From Hepsetus odoe (taxonomy: Eukaryota; Chordata; Actinopteri; Characiformes; Hepsetidae): a stretch of 64,000 nt of DNA. A model generated the notes under the pieces. The model saw nothing but the letters and a program-made list of their open reading frames with translations, did no database searches and was not told the origin of the DNA. Numbering within the stretch: position 1 is the stretch's first letter; each line of letters starts with the position of its first letter. Positions 55,716 to 64,000 of the stretch are shown here, piece by piece. The stretch lies in the NCBI GenBank assembly GCA_017165825.1, contig CM029370.1:15899253-15963252 (forward strand). The letters are read 5' to 3'. The translations under genes were made by a program, and so were the position numbers.

Positions 55716-58700
55716 ATGTCAGAGAAGTCAGGGCAGAGCACCAAGGCAAAGGATGGCAAGACCAAGTATGCAACCCTTAGCCTCTTCAACACTTACAAGG
55801 GCAAGTCTCTGGAGACCCAGAAAACTGCAGGTAGGCAGTGCTCAGACAACACTTCGGTTTTTGATCCCTCCAATATGATTCAGTGCACATGTTTTATTAT
55901 TCTGTTTTAAGGACAAGTTTAGGAGAATATGTGACATGGTCATGGTAGACTCAGCATGGATTTCTTAAGAAGCTGTGCATTGTTATAGTAAGCACAGCTC
56001 ATGTGGGAAGAATGTGAAGTGCTGGATGGGGAGTCTTTTTGTATTCCGTGGTTCATTTACCCCCAGCTTTCTTCCAGAGCATCATCCCCTCAAATAAGCA
56101 GCCTTTGTCCTCTTGAGTCACCACTATTCATTCCTAAGCTTTAGGAAAGAGTAATAGTATATGGGTGGGGTTTTTTTTTGTTTTTTTGTTTTTGATGAGT
56201 GGTGGCCAATTTTAACTCTTGTGGATGGCCAAAGTGGCCTTTTTTTATTTATGATTGTGTACATTTAATCCTCTCCCACATTTATTTAAATTTAGTCGCT
56301 GCTAGACATGGGCTCCAGAGTTTGGGCAAAGTTGCGGTTAGTCGACGTATGCCCCCTCCGGCCAACCTGCCCAGCCTGAAGGCCGAGAACAAAGGCAACG
56401 ACCCCAACGTCAGCATTGTTCCCAAGGACGGCAGTGGTTGGGCTTCCAAGCAAGAACAAGCCGGAGAAGAACGGTACAGCATACGATTCAAGCTGTAAAA
56501 GGCATCAGCTGAGCTATTAGTCGAGGAGTTACCTTAAGGAAAATCTAAGGTGTACAGATTGTCAGATATATTGTTGGAATATAAAAGAATAGAATTAACT
56601 TGAGCTGTTAAAATAACTGCATGTAAAAGTGTAGGAAATAATATAACTGGTAATAAGATTGTCTAAAAATATTTCAAGTGAAAGTTTATGTGCAATTATG
56701 ATTATTCAGCTATTCTACTTGCTAGGTTACATCCTGCTATGTTTTATTTCACAATATGCCTTAAGTTACAGTAAAGAGTAACCAAATTTATCAATTGCTA
56801 GTCATGTTTAATATTTCAAACTAAAAGCATTGTCATTAAGTAGATCCACAGTAGATGACTGCGGTTTTTTGTTTGTTTGTTTGTTTTTTTAAACAAATAA
56901 AATAGTGATCTGTTGTGGATCTATTTTGTTGGCTACAGAAAAATATTTCTTATCTAGTAATTTACATGAGTAATTGAGTATTCATTAAAGCAAAAGTGCT
57001 TGAAATTTCCTTCTTGATTGCTCATTCATTACATGTGAAAGGTGAAGGGCAGGCATATTTTCACGTTGGCATGGTGTTCAGAACAACTATTGCATCTGTT
57101 GGAATGGTACGTCCCCATTACTGCTCCCAGGGCGCTGGATATGGGTGTCCACTGCTGCAAAATACAGAGGAAGCATTTAGAGTGCTGTACATTCATAATA
57201 ACAGTCACTTTTTTAACATCTGCGTCATTGCTGGACTGAATAGTCCACCAAAATAATTAAACAATAGGCTATTGTGGCCAAAAGCAAATTTAAAGGAAAA
57301 ACTTGCAGTTTATAATTTTTAGTGTGTATATATGTGTGTGTGTGTGTGTGTGTGTATATAAGCAGCTTATAGAGAGAGAGAGCGCAATCATTTGTGTTTG
57401 TCAGCAGATTAGCAGATTTTCTAATGGCACTAAAGATTCCTGTTTGGTTGAAATCTGGACTTTGACCATGACCGTATCTTTTTTTTCTTTTTTTTTCTTT
57501 CTTTTTTTTAAACTGATGGCTTATTTCTACACACCATCCCATACAGGTCACTGGTCTGAAGGTCTCTTGATATGGTTGACTGGTGCATTTTCAGTCACTA
57601 AAATCGTTCAAAGTGATTTTCTTCATTTTTTTTAAATTTGCACCATAAGAAAAGGGAGAGTGGGCACTGTCTGTAGGTCTGTTTTGAAACAACCTGTAAC
57701 CTGATCATCTTTTTACTCTTTTTAGTCTTGTGCTGTTTTACTTCCCTCCCTAATTAGAATATTTTCTTGCTTCCCTCAGAATTCCCTTTGGCTGGCACTA
57801 GAATGACGCCCATTTAGTGTCTCTGTCTCTTGCAGTATTTAATGTTATTGGTTGCCAGTGTTGCGTCTTTTTCAAGGTTTTGTTCAATCTATACTTTCTC
57901 ATCCTTTTTTTTTTTTTTTGCCTTTTGTCTTTTTAGGCAACAGGAGACCCCTCCCCCACAGCCAAAGCCTGTTGTTCCTCAGGCAGCTGATACCCCTTTG
58001 GGTGTTAGCCGCTCCTGGGCCAACAACAAGCAGTCTGGACCGCTTGATGGTTAGCCACAGCGCGTGCGCACACACACACACACAAACACTCTCACTATGT
58101 CTAGGAGCTGCTTAAAATTGTAATTGAGAGAAAATGTACTGCTTAGGAATTTTGATTTCATGACCTGGGTTTAATGTTGGATGCACTGATTAAAAATATT
58201 CTAGTTTTTAACAGGTTTTATTGAGGATTAGTTGTTGATGTAATTTTGCTAATATAAATTATGCTTCTTTAACTTGCCTTTCTTCACTTCTGGCCAAATG
58301 CCGGACTATCTGCATAGAAAAATACACTTTGAAATGAGTGTGGTCTATTGTTCTGTCTAAATAGGAGGTCCACGAATAAGCAGTCAGTTTCATCAGGAAT
58401 TCCCCAGCCTGCAGGCAGCAGGTGAGGCAGAGAAATTAGCCGAGCAGGAGGAAGAGCCCTATGGACCAGGCCCGAGCCTCAGACCTCAGAGTATGACCTG
58501 TATTTCTTTAGATGGAGATTTGGAATCATGCTTAAAAAATATTTCTAATTGATCTCTTTTCCTTTCTACGTAGATGTGGGCAGCTGGCGGGAGGGTGGGG
58601 GTAGAAATCTGAACGTAGCTCCCAGCCCCTCAGAGATGGACGGCAAGGCTTCTGAGGAGGTGGGGGTGGGTCGATGCACTCCCTCCCCCACAGGGGAAGC

Positions 58701-61700
58701 TGATGAACCAGGGAAACCTGCAGTTGGAGAAAAGAGAGATGCCAGAGAAAGGCTTTCTGCTCCTACCTCACAACACAAAGTCAATGGTGGACAGCAAACA
58801 CCTGGAGGTGTAACCTCTCAGTTCCATGACCAGTTTAGGAACATGATGCCACCTTATGTAAGTGATTGGACAATTTATTGTCATATTGTGAATAATTAAG
58901 AAATGACAGTGTGGGATGTGTTGGGTAAAATGGACCACAATTCCCAATTAAACATAATTATTGAATCAATCCAACAAAGAGCGATTTGAGAAGGTTTTGA
59001 AATTTTTAATTTTTTTTGTAAAACCCCCATTACCTTTTACATTTCTTAGCTGTCTCTTTACCTTGCAACTGGCCTCATGCCAAATCCAGATTATTTTTCT
59101 TCTTTTTATTTGCATTGTTTATGCTGCTCTTGATTTGCTGCAGGGTTTTATATTTTTTGTAGAATTAAAATTGAAATTTTTCCTTTAGATGTTCCCTGCA
59201 TATTCTCGTATGCCTTATGCACCTGTGCAAGGAAACTTGAGATTCTCTGGACAGCAAGATGGATCAAAGTAAGTAATTCATGCTGACTTGACAGTACAAA
59301 TCAAAGGAAATCAAATTTTGTCAGGTTTCAAAATACTGTTTAAATTCAGTTCATTTTTAAATTAATCTAAGCCATACTCCAGGGTTTTTTTTGTTTGTTT
59401 GTTTTTTATTCCTATGCCTGGCAGTAGTCTTTTTTTTTTTTTTTTTTTTTTAAATTGAAGACTGAAGTAATTAAGTATGCACTTGACACTTGCAATTGTA
59501 TCCCACTTCTGTCACTGGTTATAACTTGTGGATATACCAGACAGAATTGGCTGTTGAATCGAACCTCTCTATTTAAGACCTCAAGATCGATCGTGTTTGT
59601 CAGGATGAATACCAAGCTATAAGATCGAGAGAACTGTTCACCTGCCAGACAGGATTGTCATGAGCAATCTGTGGAAGGATAAAAGAAAATTTCTGCACCA
59701 TTTGAAAGTCAGCACAAGCATGAGAGTCTCAATTATTCCCATTTATCAGTGATAACAAATCTCTTCCTAAATCTGGCTGCCAACACAAGCTTAATTTGTA
59801 ACAAGGGCCCTTGCTCACCACCTGTTAATAAGAACTGCATATGGCTGCTAATAGAGACTTGAAAAGGACTGCATGAACGTTGCCAAATAACTTGGATGTG
59901 ATTTGAACAACTTGTCTGAGAACTTTTAGAAGAAAGCAGTGTTCAGCTTTTTGAGTTCTTCCCAACGACAGTTATGGATGTCATTTTAAGTAAATGATCT
60001 GAATACTTGACACAATTATCATAATATTTTCATAGTTAAATTATCCCAAAGTATTTGTTTTTGTGGAATATTCTTAGCAGATTGATAAAATAATTAAATC
60101 CATTGAAAGTTAAAAAAAAAAAAATGTAAAAAAAACTTGAAGGGTTTTAAACTTTTTTGTTTTAAGTGTTTGTACTTGTTTCATGTTATTGTCTGAGGAA
60201 AACAAATGTCCTTTAATGCATTAAACAGCAGTAATCTTGCTCAGGTCAGTTTTTAATACCATTTCATTTTGTCTCTGAAAAGATACAAGATTAGTCCTGC
60301 TTGCTGTAAAATAAGACCTGTTGTTAACTTTTGTTCTTTACGCAATTACATATTACAAAATACATATGCTCACTATCTGTTCTTTGCTGTCCCAGGGGTT
60401 TACGAGGGAGTGGAAGGCCTTCCCAGGCTCCTCCTCAGTCCTGGCTTCAGGACCCCGACCGGCCGTCCATTGTTAGTGCTTCAGAACTGAAGGAGCTTGA
60501 CAATCTGGACACAGATGCTGATGAGGGTTGGGCTGGTGAGTAAACTCTTTGCTATGTTGGTCTATGTTTAGCAAATATAGATGTCTTGACTCCAGCCATA
60601 ATATATTGCTGTCAATGAGTTTTTGCGTTTGATTTTCCACAGGTGCCCAGATGGAAGTTGACTACACAGAAAAGCTAAATTTTAGTGACGATGAGGAAAA
60701 TCATACAACTAAGGAGAAAGGAGACAACTGGTTGGTACTTCTCTTTAAGGATATATTTGTTCACTATGTGTTTCTTTAACCTTGGCCAGTTGCTTTTTTG
60801 TTTTGGACCTTTTACTCAAATCTTTTGATTATGGCCTATTTGAGTTCTGGTTGTGGCGGTGATTAGATTGTGAAAACACGAGTTGAATATTGGATGTCAC
60901 AGCACCATTTCAAATTACAGGGAGTGGATGAGTAAGGTGGACTGCATGCGATCACGCAGTAGTGATGCCCAAGAAAGCTGGAAAGAGACCGGGGAGGAGA
61001 AAAGCGAGAGCAAGAGCACATGGGCTGATGGTGTGGACTCTAAAGCTCCCCCTCCAGGCTCTATGACTCAGTACAAAACAGGACCTTCCCCAGACTACCA
61101 GGTAAAGAGGCACAAGCATCAAAGAAGGGTATTTTTGTTTTTGTTGCCACATACGGTGAAATTTAACCAGTGTTTATAAAAAAAAACCTTTATATTTATA
61201 TATAATATAACTTGATAACAAGCACAATTTGTCTCACGTAAATTAGAAAGTTGTCTGAAGGTTATCAGCAGATTTATTTCATTAAAACATCTTCATAGGG
61301 TCAGACTACAGGGCGATCTATAGGAACTGGTGTTGCTCGGTTGGCCAAGCCATCAAATACAACTTCTGAAGATGACTCTGAGGCCTGGCGGCAGAAACGG
61401 AAGAAACAGTCAGAACTTTCGGAGGCCGTGGAACGTGCTCGAAGAAGGCGGGAGGAAGAAGAGAGGCGGATGGAGGAACAGAGACTGGCCGCTTGTGCTG
61501 AGAAACTCAGGCGCCTCAATGAAAAACTACGACCTGCTGTCACAACAGAGACTACCAAATCAAGCATACCAGCTCACAGTGCTGAGCCAGAAGAGACGGA
61601 AACAGTGCCTATTCTGCCTGCTGAAACCCCACCCCCTCAGGCTGGTACTCCACAGCAGCCCCACCCCTCTGCACCGATGCCTTCTCATGACCGGGCAGAG

Positions 61701-62525
61701 CCAATTGTGGAGGAAGAGCCACCATTTGTTCCCAGGCAACCTAGCCCTCCTGTTCACAGGACTGTTCAGGAATCACAAGTTACTGAGGTAGATGTTCCTG
61801 TAACTGAGGAGGTTCAGGTAGAGAGACAACCAATAAGGGACTACTTTACAGAAGAGTGTAGAGGTAAGAATAAACACCGCACCTTTCTAACAAAGGAAGC
61901 TTTAAAAATATCTCACTCTCTCTAACTCTACCCAGTGTACTATTGATAGACTTTATTAATGAATGTATATTATTTTGCAGTCGAGGAGCCTCAGTTGCCT
62001 CTTCCTCGACTAGATCACTCTGGCAGTGAGGAAGCTCCCCATCCACCGGTGGAAAATGAGGGTGAAGCAGGGGCCAATGTTCGTCCTTCACTTACCTCTG
62101 GATACTCTAAGCAGTTCCAGAAGTCTTTGCCCCCCCGCTTTCTCAGACAACAGGTAAGTCTTTTTTTGGATGGACATGTAAAAGCAATTCAAGGGATTTT
62201 TTGGTGACTTGGGGAACAGCCTAAGCTAGGCATGGTTCACGTGTTTTTTAAAAAAAAAAAACTTTGCCAATTCCCCCCCCTCAGGAGCAGCTTAAGCAAC
62301 AGCAGTGGCAACAGCAACAACAGCAACAGAGTGGTGGAGGCTCAGTATCTCCCTCAGGAGGATCAGTCCCCCCCCAGCATCGCTCTGTCTATCAGCCCCT
62401 GGGTCCTCACCACCAGCATCTAGCCTCCATGGGATTTGACCCACGCTGGCTCATGATGCAGTCTTACATGGACCCACGTATGATGTCTGGACGGCCTCCT
62501 ATGGATATGCCACCTATGCATCCAG
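55716..62525 (+). CDS. prrc2c: PRRC2C (proline-rich coiled-coil 2C), N-terminal part
   Basis: Twelve coding exons: 55716-55830, 56296-56473, 57937-58049, 58365-58490, 58574-58857, 59189-59268, 60396-60535, 60643-60730, 60921-61101, 61299-61863, 61981-62153 and 62285-62525. They join in frame to 761 residues and continue past the window (phase 1 at the last donor). PRRC2C is a large cytoplasmic RNA-associated protein needed for stress-granule assembly and leaky-scanning initiation. The start MSEKSGQSTKAKDG and block RRMPPPANLPSLKAENKGND are the BAT2 N-terminal domain. Further blocks are FPSLQAAG, SASELKELDNLDTDADEGWAG, MEVDYTEKLNFSDDEE, the RE-rich coiled coil from about residue 460, SGYSKQFQKSLPPRF, a Gln-rich run and GFDPRWLMMQSYMDPRMMSG. 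The fish protein lacks most of the long KERE-rich insert known from mammals. Identity is very secure. Confidence 0.97.
57106..57180 (+). mobile_element. Small SINE tail fragment in prrc2c intron
   Basis: Contains 'cattactgctcccagggcgc' and 'ggtgtccactgctgcaaaat', which correspond to the type-B SINE body. The head and end are missing. Confidence 0.5.
57333..57355. repeat. (GT)n microsatellite
   Basis: Short GT tract in a prrc2c intron, followed by a short GA run near 57371. Confidence 0.85.
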
Positions 62526-64000
62526 GTAGATTATACCACCCTCTAAGTTTGACAGGATGACAATCCTTTTTCTTAGCCTGTCTCGGAGGAATTTACTCAT
62601 TACTCATTTTTCAGTTCGTAAAATTCAAGAAATTTTCCTGTTGTCATTACATTCCTTGTCTCATCTTGATCGCATTTAACTCATTTCCTTTTTGTTTTAA
62701 AAAATACAACCAACATGTTGATGTTTTCTTAGTTTCCTATAATGCTTCCTATTTTCAGTTTGAGGAACATGCAAATCATTTTCATTTCAAGTCTCACTGC
62801 TGGACAAAGCATGAAGGGGATGTTAACCTTTAATATAAGTTTGAAGTGCTTGTGATTCTATTGATAATAGGGGGATAAAATTGGAGAGGTGTTTTTTGCT
62901 TGTTATTGAATTACCTGCTTATGAAAATATCTAGGTTATTCCTGTTTTTCTCCAGGCCGTTGTCCTCCCTCAACTCTGATTAAAAAAAAATAATAATTTA
63001 GGATCTGAAGATGCCTTTAAAAATCGTTTGCTGTATATTGTACTCCCTTTTTTGGATGGATGATTTAATGCTCCAATACCCATTTGTGTACAATACAGCT
63101 TGAGAACTCTTTCTTTCCGCGTTCTAAATACGCCGTCCGTCTAAATCCTCAGCACACCATATTAATATGTAAATCTGTCTCCCAAATCACTTTAATTCAG
63201 TTCACCAAAATAATTTCTTTATCAAATATTTCGCTTGCCTTAAATTCCTAGAGGTTTATTTTGTGCTATTGTATAGAACTGCTCAGCAGAATTCTGCAAA
63301 GGGAGTTTCTGGAAAATGTTCATTTTAACAGATTCTATGATTGAAGTAGAAACATACCAGGTAAGTTGGGTAGACCATACTTTAAAATAAAATAATATCC
63401 ATAATCCATGAAATGTATATATTTTTTTTTTGCATATGTAACTTGTAGTCTGAAAGTTTCCCATATGCTAAGTAAGCCAGCAACAGTTTCCCCCTCCCCT
63501 TTGCTGTAATTTATAGGAATATAAGGCATGTTTGAAGCCCATTTTATTCCATTTGGTGTGCTTTGATTTATTGCTATTTGTACTTTTTCTTTCTTTTTTT
63601 TCACTCCACCTCTTAACTGGCTTTGCAGTTTTAGTATTCCTCTGTTGTGAATCCTCTACCCAGCTTTCACTATTCTCATTTCTGCCTTTGCTAATCTAGT
63701 ATTTTTATTTCTTCTTGTTTTCTCTTTGAAAATCTTTTCTTTAAGAATGGAACTCAAATGAACTGTTTTCCTAAAGCTTTGCATCGCTGCCTTTTTCAGC
63801 AGGGGAACAGCTGCAGCTCTATTCAGTTTTATCTCTTATACCTAATTTTTCGTTTTAAATTTTGAATTAGTATACATATCTGCACCCTTTTACTATGTAA
63901 TCTGAAATCTTTTATTTATTTATTTATTTTTAATTGAAGCATAAAGCACTTTCAAAGAACTTTATTACAAGAGCAATTGCTCTGTTTTGTTGTGGGGTCT
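62526..64000 (+). other. prrc2c: prrc2c intron reaching the window edge
   Basis: Begins with a GTAGAT donor. The next expected residues after HPG (a MIPPKP-type segment in mammals) are not found before 64000, so the next exon lies outside. AT-rich, with no repeat I recognise. Confidence 0.7.

Noticed and set aside
1..64000. CRISPR arrays, operons, prophage or other bacterial systems
   Set aside because: The split genes and repeat content are those of a vertebrate genome; no array of spaced repeats or bacterial gene was seen.

Overview
This window is vertebrate nuclear DNA, almost certainly from a ray-finned fish. It has split genes with GT-AG introns, long CA/GA/GT microsatellites, tRNA-derived SINEs, RTE-like LINE pieces and Tc1-like transposon remnants of the kinds common in teleosts. 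The proteins match vertebrate families along their whole length. I cannot name the species; an ostariophysan (catfish or characin relative) is a weak guess.

Layout. 1-11,540: no gene I can support; microsatellites and old repeats. 11,640-18,079 (minus): intact five-exon prdx6 (1-Cys peroxiredoxin with phospholipase motif). 18,080-21,280: spacer between the divergent prdx6 and plpp6 promoters, with a decayed repeat and a Tc1-like remnant. 21,375-24,176 (plus): plpp6, two exons, with a palindromic E-box and a uORF upstream. 24,177-31,380: 3' flank, SINE, an internal direct duplication, and a Tc1-like element interrupted by a SINE. 31,390-37,586 (plus): an FMO5-like flavin monooxygenase pseudogene with frameshifts, a stop and a missing or decayed exon. 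37,590-43,766: repeat-rich spacer with an RTE-like LINE split by a 490-bp segment copied from 2.6 kb downstream, plus an array of about 1 kb of 18-bp units. 43,776-50,098 (plus): intact fmo5-like gene, 8 coding exons, 558 residues, with a near-perfect 43-bp-stem hairpin in an intron. 52,380-64,000 (plus): CpG-rich promoter, untranslated first exon and first 12 coding exons of prrc2c, which continues past the window.

The genes are not a pathway. prdx6 and FMO both handle oxidants or oxidation, but the grouping looks like inherited synteny: in human, the FMO cluster, PRRC2C and PRDX6 all lie on 1q24-25, whereas PLPP6 is on 9p24. The most notable observations are the dead FMO beside a live one, the intronic hairpin, the 18-bp array whose unit carries CAGCTG and a GGTGAGT 5'-splice-like motif, the templated-looking 490-bp insertion in the LINE, and two SINE types sharing a head but carrying different tails, one with a perfect 12-bp target-site duplication.
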